The position numbers were made by a program, and so were the translations under genes. The notes below the pieces were generated by a model. The model saw only the letters and a list, made by a program, of their open reading frames with translations, ran no database searches and had not been told where the DNA came from. Of a stretch of 64,000 nucleotides of DNA, positions 23,073 through 34,700 are shown piece by piece; position 1 is the stretch's first letter; each line of letters starts with the position of its first letter. Source of the stretch: Sclerodactyla briareus (lineage: Eukaryota > Echinodermata > Holothuroidea > Dendrochirotida > Sclerodactylidae); contig JAODTK010005637.1 in the NCBI GenBank assembly GCA_026419785.1, positions 359,603 through 423,602 on the forward strand, in the 5' to 3' direction.

Positions 23073-24204
23073 TAAACAAATTTGAATATGAGGTAGATGA
23101 CATCCATGTATTCACTTACTATATGCCAACGCCTGATTGATTGCAGGTGAATTGTTCAAATTATGTATGGTTCATGTCAGATCGTGAGGTGAAATATCGT
23201 TAATCAGTTAACAGAAGATGGTAAAAGTCCCTCCAGTGCCTATAAACAGTACTGATTGATGTAACGTACCAAACATTCCTAAAAACATTCACATGAAACA
23301 TTCATTGTCAGCAATGTCTTAATCGGGGCATTTATTACATTGGTTGTTGTTTAGCCATATATCTGGTCTTATAAGCTCTCTCAAATAGAAGAGAAAGTCT
23401 CACGGAGATTCACTGAAAAAAAAAATGTGATGAAATTCTCACAAAGGAGTGTGACCAGAATCCAATTACTCCCGGAGTGGGCATTTTCATAGACATCTCC
23501 GATTGATTCCGCATGATGACATGTGATGTGCATGCACTCTAAAGAAAAGTTGGTGCTTACTCGTAAAACAAGAGTTACCAAAGACTGACATATGCCGTCT
23601 GACTATCACACTTATAGGAAATTTAGCAGTCTCCTACGGCGTTAACCTGCCTGACGTGGAAACCGTTATCAGCCAAAGAATATAACATTTGTTGGGAGCT
23701 CTGTACTTATGACTGTATGGGCAAACGTTGGTTGTTCCGGAAGCTTATTCGAGTCTAGTGTATGATTGATCACCTTCGACTCCGTCGCCCGACTCTACAG
23801 GAATGTATGAAACTATTTAATTAGACCAACTAATATAAATGCCAGGAATTATATGGGTGGACCATTGTGCAGCTATACTGAAACGAACGGAAATCAGTTG
23901 GAATAATCAACTCCACCACGGTGGATTCTGGCAGCCGAACAACGTATAAACGAACATTGGAGAGGGGGCCCCGATCAGTCGTCAACGATCTTAAGACCCT
24001 CTCTGTACCAACCGCGTCGCACACTCCATCATCCGACTAGCTAACTTTGGCGTCGAGACTCTCCAGCAACCTGACATGCCTGACAAGATATTTTGTCGCG
24101 TTCGTTTCAGCGGTACTCAATATACCCAAACATAATACAAAATATAGCCCCTCTGAGAACTTCACAGGTAAGCAATCACCTGGTCGTTACTGGTCGTAAT
24201 GGCG
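23073..24204. other. No recognisable feature
   Basis: No coding or repeat signal that I can support. Confidence 0.5.
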
Positions 24205-25080
24205 TACCGCTGAGAGGTAACTCACTGCGAATCACACCAAGACCACCAAGTCTATCAACAATTTTGGTTGTAACAGCAATTAGCTTCGTCAGCTATCCAG
24301 TTAATTAGATTGTTTTTGACACAATTGCCTAACTTACGGAGTGCGAGCTCATCTAATTGAATCAGCAAAAGGACATCCCAGGAATAAACGATCAGCACAC
24401 AATCAGCTTTGCGGAGGGACTGATAAACAGTTGTACTAATTAACCCCAAAGCCGCGAGTTATATACAAATCTGCTTTTGGATGCATTTGGCTATCCAATG
24501 GGTCACATGGAGCGACCGGGAAACAGTCGAAGGTTAGGTACAGGATGTATCGAAGACTTTCTAATGGGGGAGAAGGGGGGGGGGGTGCCCCCCCCCTGTT
24601 CAGTACCCCTGGGAACGCAAAGCATGAGTGATCGCGTCCTGGGAGAGGTCTAAGAGGAGGGTGCCCCCTCAGGATTTTTTTTTTTTCCGAAGAAGGGCCG
24701 AGATGCAAAGTGGTGCTATATTTGACGGTTTAAGGACTATTCCTTTTTTTGGGGGGTCATTTTTTCCCTTGACGGCCAATAGGGGGCGCGCGCCTGTTGC
24801 GCCCCAGGATCCGCCCTGCTTCTACCGCAGTGAGCTATGATACATATTCGTACTTGAATACTTCGTTAGGTCTGAAATGAATATGGTTCTCTGAGGACAT
24901 GAAATATATATCAACATGACACAGTGTGTCAATGATTAATCGTTCACAGCTCCATGGAAGGAATAATATATCGGATGTTGGCAAAATGGCGGATGAAGAA
25001 TGCCAACAATATTCCGTGCATTCCCTGAGATCCGATATATTATAAATCCAATGATTCAATTTCTAATTATTGAATGTAGA
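24205..25080 (+). repeat. Segmental duplication, copy 1 (carries a MITE)
   Basis: Matches 25341-25975 in order: GTACCGCTG, CAATTTTGGTTGTAACAGCA, TTAATTAGATTGTTTTTGAC, CAGTTGTACTAATTAACCCC, ATACAAATCTGCTTTTGGAT, GCTATCCAATGGGTCACATG, then after the MITE TGATACATATTCGTACTTGA, TCAATGATTAATCGTTCACA and CCAACAATATTCCGTG. Copies are diverged by roughly a quarter by eye. No coding content. Confidence 0.75.
24560..24819 (-). mobile_element. hAT-like MITE (CAGGGCGGATCC end), G/C-run rich
   Basis: On the minus strand the end reads GCAGGGCGGATCCTGGGGCG, close to the widespread CAGGGGCGGATCCAGG terminus of hAT-like nonautonomous elements. The body has the usual GGGGGGG and CCCCCCC runs and a GAGGAGGGTGCCCCCTC hairpin. 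The gap it makes in the segmental duplication confirms it as an insertion. The left end near 24560 is approximate. Confidence 0.7.
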
Positions 25081-25340
25081 ACAGACCCGAGTCTGATGAC
25101 ATGTAGAGAATTACGTCAGTTTCAGATTTCAGAGCTCGCCGACTCTCTTTACAAAATACACAAGAATACACCCTTTGCACCTTTGGAGGTCCTCCCTAAT
25201 ACCAGTAATGTACACAGTACCCAACGGTACTTTCAATTCTATTTGGAACAGTAGCCTATTCTACAATTTACAGTGCATTATGGAGACACTACTGCCAGTT
25301 ATTTACTGGGGAGGTGCTACCAAAATTGTTTACAAATGTT

Positions 25341-25975
25341 ACGTACCGCTGGGATGTGGCAGTTGTCAGCCACATCTCAACTGCGAAGCAGAATGGGACC
25401 ACCGAGGATGTCAACGATTTTGGTTGTCAACAGCAACTAGCTTCTTCAGCTACCCAGCTAATTAGATTGTTTTTGACAGACACCCTTGCCTCACTGTATA
25501 CAGACAGACGAAGGTGTGAGCTCATCTTAATTAAATCGCGACGAGGAGGCACATCAGAAATTAATGATCGGCAGACAATGAGCTTTGTCGGGGTGACTGC
25601 TGAACAGTTGGACTAATTAACGCCACATCAGTGAGTTACGATACAAATCTGCTCTCCGATGCATATTTGGCAATCCAATAGGTCACAATGGGCGACAGGA
25701 AAACGGTTGGATTAATTAACCCCACCGCGGAGAGTTAGGATACACATTTCGTGCTTGGACGCTTCGCGTGAGAATCAGGTTAAATAAGTCCATGAGTTCT
25801 CAAGAATAATGGTTGGATATCTAAATGACACAATGCTTCAAGAGTAATCGCTCACATCGTCAATGGCACATTTTCCGTCATTCTGGCAACACTGCTGGTA
25901 AAACATTCCAACAATGTTTTTCTGGTCCAATTCCATTGGATGTAAAAGAGTCCAATAACATGTTAGACATTAGTC
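25341..25975 (+). repeat. Segmental duplication, copy 2 (no MITE)
   Basis: Counterpart of 24205-25080 without the MITE. It has extra internal material, including a short internal repeat of GGACTAATTAACGCCAC and GGATTAATTAACCCCAC about 100 bp apart. Confidence 0.75.
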
Positions 25976-27171
25976 TTTCAATTATACAGAAGCGACTTTT
26001 GAAATAAGAAAAAAAAACTCTCCCACCATCCCCGTATTCCTGGGAAGGGAAGTCGGGGCATATGCTAACTCAGACTACCTGGCAGCCGAGTTGATTCTTC
26101 TTGCCCAGAGAAGGTCTAATATGCCTCCTCCGGGATACAACGCTTGGGTTCCAAGCATAATCACCAGACCACCAGACAACGTTGGCTCGAATATATTCAT
26201 TTGCAGGAAAGGTATGTTCGCATCTTCTGTAAACTTCGTGTTCCTAGGCTAAGCTGTATCTTTGCACTACCATACATAGTTTATAGATCTGGGAATGAGG
26301 GGTCGCGAGCGCCAAAAAAATCTCAAAAAAGAATACCATTTGACAAATTACCTGGGCACGGGCTGGGTGCACGGAAGTAAATACAAGTACCAGCCCTCCC
26401 CTTACTACAGCAGTATTTTTGCCAGTCTTACAGTCTTAAGAAGAGCTGTGATGCTACCATCCTATTCATTCCATAGAATTGTGTGAATGGCCTCGCAGCA
26501 GCATGGGGTTTTGAAGGAAAAAACCGTGATGAAGAAACGCTCCCAAAGATCATATGATATAGTTAATAGGAACCAGATACTCGTCTTGCCCAATCCACCG
26601 AGAAGGGCTACTAGCAATAAATGTTTTTGAGCATAAATTGACCCATCTATTATCATTTTCATGAACTGGTGTAGTGGTATTGGTCGGTATCCTGCAGCTA
26701 ATGACAAACTCCGATATACCGTATGTCGCCTAGTTATATTTACCTATTGGCATCCGCATTCATCGACGTAAAAGTGTTTGCAACGCACTTATGGCGGCGA
26801 TAGCTAACTGCTATTAAAAGGCATCCGGTGTTTTTCCTGCATATTATGGTGCGCTTCCGCGAAACGTCGAATCTGCCAGGACTACGCACTGTGAATTTTC
26901 GCGCTCATACGCCTTACAACCATGCTTGTTGATTATGACTTCACAGCATTTCTAATCTGGATTTAGATTATATCCCACGATTTTTTTTATTCCGGTCCGA
27001 TCTGAAATGATAATCCGACACTCACCTTTCGTATTCAATCAGCTGACGAGCATTAATTTCATCGAAAATGTCCCTGCAAATATAGGTGCCTCTAAGGCTA
27101 ATATTTTCGGAGGATTACGATGGACAGATGGACAGGCTAGTAGTATTGTTTAGAATAAACTGCACTGGGAG
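25976..27171. other. No recognisable feature
   Basis: No supported gene or repeat. Confidence 0.5.
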
Positions 27172-27290
27172 TCTTTCACTGGTGAATAAACAGTCGATAC
27201 TCTGAATTAGGTAAATAACGGACGAGCCAGCCCGAGTTTCGTTATTAAGCTAAATTCAGAGTCGAGACTGTTTATGAACCAGTAAAGTCG
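27172..27290. repeat. Long imperfect foldback, ~48-bp arms
   Basis: The left arm TTCACTGGTGAATAAACAGTC to AGGTAAATAACG (27174-27220) is the imperfect reverse complement of the right arm CGTTATTAAGCTAAATTCAG to ATGAACCAGTAAAG (27240-27287). The loop is about 20 nt. Arms agree at most positions with a few single-base differences. It could be a foldback MITE or a long hairpin precursor. Confidence 0.8.
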
Positions 27291-28129
27291 ACCTGCTGTG
27301 TTTGATTCCTATTCCACAACCCGCAAATCAAGATTCACCCAAACGATTAGAGATATCTAATCTCCTAGATCTATTCTTTGCTATCTCTAACAGTACATCA
27401 AGCTAGGGTATCTATTCTTTGTCTTCATCGAAGTAAATGTGCATTGCGTACCATACCACAAAAGATTGCAGTGCGTGCTGTGCGTACTTCCACGGAGACG
27501 CAATACAAACCACGCGTGCCAAATGGAGGGTTCTGCGCGTGTGAACATGGCGTTCTCCAATGCAACGAGCGACGCGTCGTTTCGCTCGTCTGTATTCCGT
27601 TGAGGCAGTACCCCTTCTGAGAGCGCGTATACTGAAAGCCGGATGTAAACATAAACTTCCAAAGGCTCACGCAACTTACATTCGCGTTCGAAAAGTACTG
27701 CGTTTACTTAAAACGCAGCAAATCGAGCAAGTATTCGATTGTTGGTTACTCTGAAACAGCTGACTGTTATTGCAAAAATAATAGTCCGCTAAACGGATTG
27801 GGATTAGCCAATCAGAATCCTGTATTTGCAATAACTGATGGCTTGGGGTTGTAGAAATTGAGTTAAACACCTCTGATCGGAGGATATTGCGCCAGGTCAA
27901 TTGTTCAGTGGAACCTTCAACAGTTGATTTGACATGTGCTCAGGAGTAATCGGCTGATTATGTTTTTTGGTTACCTTTGATGAATAGTTCTATTTTTATG
28001 AGCAAAAGAGGATGGGTTGTACATGGATTGCAGTTGGTCAGACACAGAGTAGGGAGCATTACATTCCAGCGTCTATTCGAATACAAGGTCCGCGAAATGC
28101 AGCAATTTATTGGTGTATTCAAAAGTATA
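27291..28129. other. No gene; small nested inverted repeat
   Basis: GTTATTGCAAA (27766-27776) and TTTGCAATAAC (27825-27835) form a perfect 11-bp outer stem, with GATTGG/CCAATC (27796-27801/27808-27813) as an inner stem. This could be a tiny MITE of about 70 bp. The rest is unrecognised, including a CpG-rich patch at 27460-27620. Confidence 0.5.
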
Positions 28130-28930
28130 TAGCGATTGACCCATGGATGACCTTCGATGATAATACTGACCAACTTCCATGATCATCGGATCTGCTTTGT
28201 AGGAACTTGACCGTTCAAAGTAGCTGTTATTGACCGCTAGGTAAATGTCCCCTTGGTCTATGATTGTTCGGAATAACTTCCATGATCCTCCAATTTATTA
28301 TGTTAGGCGTAGACGCTGCTCCACCGCTTGACAAAGTAAAGTTTTCCCCCAAGATGACCTTTAATCTCAATTTCATGAGCAGCCCATATGTACCCGGTAC
28401 CAGTGGTCAATAATTATACTAATTGTTTTTCATGATCCTCGATTATTTTTTGTTTGTGTGTAAGACGCTTGGACGTTGAAGGAGAATGGCTATCAAATTT
28501 ACCGCCAGATGAATTTGGACCTAAAATTCATGAACTCCTCATCTGTAACATTGATTAATGATAAAACTGACCTACTTTCACGTTCATTTCGACTCATTCT
28601 GTAGGAGTAGGGAAGCCGCTTGACACCGTGCCAACGAGATGGCAAATTGAGAACCCCTCGATGACTGTTAGACCTCAAATTAGATTGGCACACACTATGT
28701 AACATGGTCAAAGATGATACTGACTACACCGACACCGACTTTCATGATCATTCCTGTTTAAACTGTGTGGGAGAAGAGGCACTTTGCGTATTTTCACCAA
28801 GATAGCCGAAATTGATGATGGATGATTTTCAACCTCAAGTTATCAATCTTCCCAATGGACGTTTACTTGGTTATTAATGTGACCAAGTTTCTTCATGATC
28901 CATAAATTTAATGATCCAGGAGTATCAATT
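28130..28930 (+). repeat. Degenerate tandem repeat, ~150-bp unit, 5-6 copies
   Basis: Recurring order in each unit: ATACTGAC, AACTTTCATGATC, a T-rich spacer, GACGCTTGACACCG-like, then CACCAAGATGACCTTTAATC-like and an AATTCATGA-like word. CATGATC anchors lie near 28280, 28430, 28740 and 28893, with a variant near 28580, so the spacing is 150-160 bp. Strongly diverged, so old. Confidence 0.6.
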
Positions 28931-29985
28931 TGGATCATTGTGAACATATAAATTAATACATAGATAGACATGCAACGATCAATTGCTCCACTATCCATGC
29001 TAGGTGAGGCTAAAAATGTGTGTTACGGAAATACAAAAGCCCTTATTTGTTTTGCGATGTATCACATTGGCTTGACAAGCACACTGAAGAGAATTGTCAC
29101 AAATACGCGGAACATGTATCAGAATATACTCCGTACGAATCCATATTGTTCGTGACTACTAATAATGGTGTTGGGGTCTCATAATATGCAAAACAGGTAG
29201 ATCTATATTTTGATTGAACACAGGAGCGACCAGTGTATGTGCCCTGTATTTATCACACTCCACCAATCTCCACGAGGCTCTCCCGGATTCTTCTGCGGAC
29301 CCAATCACATCGTGGCCGACCGCCGGGCATAATTGATTACTTCTTGCATTGGTGCAACATGAAGGACTACACCCTGCTAGCTGCTCCTGGTCCAATAATT
29401 AGGTAACCAGGTGATGCGGAACGGACGGGTAACTGCGTTTCGTTGATTCAGAGTTCATTGCTAATGTCATGAGACATGTATTCATAATTGATTGTTTTTC
29501 ACCATACGTCGGTCATGGAACTCCACGATCAGCAAGTGCATGCTCTTTCGAATCTGTTGCCGTTCACGATTATGTGTCACTTTCGGACGTTCACAGGCCA
29601 ATCAACGGTTTTCCAATGATATGGTTATGATCTCTGTCGATGGTCAAAAAAAGATGGAGTAGGTCGATGGCGACAGATTATTTGAATGTCTAATTTCGGG
29701 CCTGGATACGTCTGGTTACGTAATTAAAATCACGCCAAACCAGGACGGTTGCAACGTTAGCCGCCTCTTGTGAGAGGCGAGTGATGGGCAAGACCGATGG
29801 ACGGTCATTGTACCAGCCAGTCATTGTATCAGTTATCAACAGGGTCTGGTTCGTGTTAATCGGGTACATTTTTACCATTCCCTGAGTGGTATAATGGTAT
29901 TTGTCAACATCAGTGATAATCTTTCAGGTTTTACACACCTTCCACAAAACGGAAGGACAACTCCACTAGGGACAGGTGTATTGAC
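28931..29985. other. No recognisable feature
   Basis: No supported gene or repeat. Confidence 0.5.
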
Positions 29986-30300
29986 AAACTACTCATTGAC
30001 ACAGTAAATATAACTATTGTCCAAATGCGACAGAATCCTCGCCACTGATTATGGCCACGCTATGAATAAAACGTGGCCAGTTAACCAGGTGCTCAACAGT
30101 TTGATTGGCTATGAGTTCTACATTCGAGAGGGAAACCAGAGGGAAAATAGCTACTCATTGACACATACTTTTTCGAACTTTTCCGAATGTGATGAAATCC
30201 TCGCTATTGATTGTGACTACGCTATATTGATATTATATAATCATCAGCTTTGAGTTTCAGTTTTGATGGGGAAACCAGGGGAAGTTTTGAATGGGTCATG
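29986..30300 (+). repeat. Two-copy tandem duplication, ~162-bp unit
   Basis: CTACTCATTGACACA opens both units (about 29989 and 30151). Both continue with GNGACAGAATCCTCGCCACTGATTATG-like wording, then GCTAT, and end with GGGAAACCAG.GGGAA. Diverged. Confidence 0.65.
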
Positions 30301-31645
30301 AATGAAGAAGAAAAATAAAGAAAGGCAAACTAAATCCACTAGTGCTAACCCCGTCCTCACACGACATTCCGTTACAAAGTATTGTACCTCGAAGTTGTGA
30401 ATCGGGGATCTTATAGCACACTGTCACCAAAAATCATGATGCACTAAAACGAACAAACATATAGTCAAAATGGGTAGAATATTACGTAGACAGAGTAAAT
30501 TCAATTGCCCAGGTGGTATATGTACCCAACAGTTTTTCTTAGAGTGCGTGCAATAATGTATGCCGTGTGTGCTAAACAACTGAAACAGTATCTTATGTAT
30601 CCAATTGCTTTCTCTGTTTAGAAAATTGGCATTGCTCGAGTGCTCGACATGTTTTCGTCAAGAGAAAAAAACGGCACATCATATCAACAGCACAGTGAAC
30701 CTGGCTTGAAACCGATTGAACAGATTATTCCTCAGAGAATTTTACATTTACATCATGTAAGTTCTATTACTCTGTAGTGGAATGTCGAATGAAATGAGGT
30801 TTGGACCAAAAGATTCAGATTGTCTCCATGTATATCACAGAACTCTCCATACATGACCCTTTCGTACCCTTCAAATAATTATATCACCCTCTGTCACAGC
30901 TTGCGCCGAGTCCACACGAACGCATGGAACCGTTTAACTAGATCGACAGAAGACACGTCAGGATTTAGTATCAGTTGACCACTCTGAACCATGTATGGCT
31001 GTGCTGCCGACTTTAACCATAATTTTTTTGTTTCGATCAAGACACTGTCAATCATGTTACATTAAAATCAGAATGCATCACCCACCATTAACCATATCAA
31101 ACAAACACATCACAGACACAAAGTGAGGGAAACCTGTCGTTGTTTGAACCCAGTGAATCACAAAGTAATACCCTGTTGTCAAGTTATGTCTAACATTCAA
31201 CACATACACAGTTCTTGCTTGAATGAGATATTTGAAACCGACCAACCCATTTTGACCTAATGCATATATATATATAACCTTGTAGAATTTATTTCGAAGA
31301 ATATATTTATTATCTATTTCTTCATCATCAATTTAAATAACTTATGAAACTTATGAATCTTGGTATGTAGAGTGGATCGGCAGCCTGTATTTCGTTACTA
31401 CTTTATCAACAATGAACGGACATTGATCACCTGAAATTTAAAATGTGTATGTGTAATTGCATATGTGCAATGTATGGTTATGATATATATGCCTTCGGTG
31501 TTTTTGCATTTTCAGTAAACTATTAGGAGAAATGACTTTTTGCTCTTGGAAGTCGATTTTCCCGAAAAATTTCTCATAGGATTTACTGATAGAGAATCCA
31601 CGATCATTATTTTTGATACCTTGACGAAGTCAAGAGGAATCTATG
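30301..31645. other. No gene; one solo MITE end
   Basis: Contains 30507-30546, a match to one terminus of the MITE at 10386-10540. The rest is AT-rich and unrecognised. Confidence 0.5.
30507..30546 (+). mobile_element. Solo terminus of the CACTCTAAAA-type MITE
   Basis: GCCCAGGTGGTATATGTACC followed by CAACAGTTTTTCTTAGAGTG is almost identical to 10501-10540. No partner end was seen within 300 bp on either side. Confidence 0.6.
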
Positions 31646-31790
31646 CAGTCATGACAGTGTGTGTGTGTGTAATGTATGTAATGTATGTATGTTTTTAAGG
31701 GTTTTCAATGTATTATGTATGTATGTTCTGTAATTTATGTATGTATGTATGTATGTATGTATGTATGTATGTATGTAGTATGTATGTGAG
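31646..31790 (+). mobile_element. Left end of the satellite-bearing element, with TG/ATGT microsatellite
   Basis: CAGTCATGACAGTG (31646-31659) runs into TGTGTGTG and then ATGT repeats, the longest tract at about 31736-31790. The same 14-bp start plus TG-rich run stands at 20820. Sequence to the left of the two copies differs, which defines the boundary. Confidence 0.7.
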
Positions 31791-34700
31791 GGCCTGGCTT
31801 GTGAACACGATATCTCGACTCCACTGGATTGATGAAGCTCATTATTGGTAGGTGGTGTTCCCTCATGATGAGTACAAAAAAAAAAATGGAAACTCTATTG
31901 CTTTTGGGGTCACGGTTCAAGGTCATCTGATGGCCACCAGAGGTCAATCTGAAACCTTGTGACACGATAAGTCCGGAATGGTTGTGTCTGATCGGGTTGA
32001 AATTAGGTGTGTAGCTTCTTATGGGGAGTACAGGAACCTATGTTTTCTGGTATAAGATCGTGGGTGAATTTGGTCAAAATAAAAATTTGTGGAACGTCAA
32101 TAATTGGTCAGTTTTGGCTTGTGAACACAATACTCGACCCAACCTGGAGATGAGCTCATACTTGTTCTGTGTTTTCCCCATGATGAGTACATGAACCCTA
32201 TTGTTTTGGGTCACGTCAGAGGTCATCTGAGTCCCCAAGGTCAAAGAACGTGCGAAAACCTTGTGAACACGATAAGTCCCGGATGGTTGGTTGTCCGATC
32301 GGTTAAATTCGATGTGTAGCTTTCTTATGGAAAGTACAGGAACCCCCCATTGTTTCTGGTAATAGGTTGAGGGTGAATTTTGGTCAAAATCGAAAATTTG
32401 TGAAAAGTTCAATAATTTGGCCGTTTTGGCTTGTGAACACGATACTCGACCCCCCTGGATAGGTGAAGTTCATACCTTGATTTTGTGTTCCCCATTATGA
32501 GTACATGAACCATATTGTTTTGGGGGTCCGTCACGGTCATCTCATGGTCACCAGAGGTCAAAGTCTGAAAACCTGTGACACACGATAAGTCCAAATGGTT
32601 GGCTGATCGGGTTCAAATTTGGTGGTCGCTTTTTTATTGGGAGTACAGGAACCCCGTTGTTTTCTGGAATGGATCGTGGGTGAATTTTGGTCAAAAATAG
32701 AAATTTGTGAAAAGTCAATAATTTGGCCAGTTTTGGGGCTTGTGACAACGATAACTCAACCCGCAACTGGATAGATGAAGCTCATACTTGGGGCATGTGT
32801 GTTTCCCCATGATGAGTACTGAACCCTATTGTTTTGGGGTCAGTCAGAGGTCATCTGAAGGTCACCAGCGGTCAAAGTCCGAAAACCTTGTGACACGATA
32901 ATTCCAGAACTCTTGGTCCGCCGGGTTGAAATTTGGGTGTAGCTTCTAATGGGGATTACAGGAACCCCTAATTGTTCTGATATTTAGGTTTGAGGGGGGT
33001 TAATTGGGTCAAAAATAGAATTTATGAAAAGTCATTAATTTGCCAAATTTGGGCTTGTAAACTCGATAACGCGACCCCGCCTGGATTGATGGAGGTCATA
33101 CTTGGTATTGTGTCCCCATGATGAGTACATGAACATATTGTTTTGGGGTCAGGTCGAGGTCATCTGAGGTCACCAATAGGTTTTTTCAAAAAAAGTCTGA
33201 AACCCTTGTGACACGATAAGTCCAGAATTGGTTGGTCTGATCGGGTTGAAATCAGTGTGTTAGCTTTCGTATGGGGAAGTATAGAAACCCTATTGTTTTT
33301 GGTATAGATCGTAGGTGAATTTTGGTCAAAAATAGAAAATTGTTGAAAAGTCATAATTTTGGTCAGTTTTGGCTGTGAACACAATAACTCGACCCCACTG
33401 GTATAGGTGAAGGTTCCTACTTTGTTTGTGTGTTCCCCCCATGATTAGTACATGACCAATTGTTTTGGGGTCGGTTCGAGGGTCATCATGAGGTCCCCAG
33501 AGGTCAAGTCCTAAACCTTGTGACACGATAATTCCAGAATGGTTGGTCTGATCGGGGTTCAAATTTGGTGGTAAACTTTCTTATGGGAAGTAGAGGACCC
33601 TCTTTGTTTTCGGTATAGATCGTAGGTGAATTTTGGTCAACATTAGAAAAATTTGTGAAAAGTCATAATTGGCCAGTTTTGGGCTTGTGAACCCGATAAA
33701 CTCGACCCCATCTGGATGGAATGACGCTCATACTTGGTATGTTGATTCCCCATGATGAGTTCATGACCCTTATTGTTTTGGGAGTTCGTCCAGAGGTCAT
33801 CTGAGGTCACAGAGGTCAAAGTCCTAAAAACCTTGTGAACACGATAAGTCCCGGATGGTTGGTCCGATCGGGTTCAATTTTGATGTGTAGCTTTCTTATG
33901 GAAAGTACAGGACCCTATTGTTTCTGGTATAGGTTGAGGGTAATTTTGGTCAAAAATAGTAAAATTTGTAAAAAGTCACTAATTGGCCAGTTTTGTTTTG
34001 GCTTGTGAACACGATAAATCGAAACTCGACCCCACCTGGATAGGTGAAGGTTCATACTTGTGTGTGTTCCCCATTATAGTACATGAACCATATTGTTTTG
34101 GGGTCAGGTCAGAGGTCATCTGAGGTCACCAGAGGTGAATGTCCTGAAAACCTTGTGAACACGATAAGTCCAGAATATCTGATCCGATCAGGGTTTTGAA
34201 ATTCTCATGTGTAGCTTTCTTATATGGGAAGTACAGGAACCCCATTGTTTCTGGTATAGGTTGAGGGTTAATGTTTGGTCAAATAGAAAATTCGTAAAAA
34301 GTCAATAATTTGGCCAGTTTTGGGCTTGTGAACACGCTAACATGACCCCACCAGATAGATGACGCTCATCCTTGGCATGTGTGTTTCCCCAGATGATACA
34401 TGACCCTATTGTTTTGGGGTCAGGTTCAGAGGTCATCTGAGGTCACCAGAGGTCAAAGTCCGAAAAAACCGTGTGAACGATAAGTCCGAATGGTTGGTCC
34501 GATCGGGTTGAAATCTGTGTGTAGCTTTCTTATTGGGGCGTATAGAACCCTATTGTTTTTTTTGGTATCGATGTGGGTGCATGTGTTAAAAATAGAAAAT
34601 TTGTGAAAGTCACTAATTTGGGTCAGTTTTGGCTTGTGAACACATAACTCACCCCACCTGGATAGTGAAGTTCATACTTGGTTTGTGTGTTCCCCTGCTT

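Noticed and set aside
22916-23107. Leucine/isoleucine-rich membrane-like peptide, minus strand
   Set aside because: Translation of the (ATA)n microsatellite.
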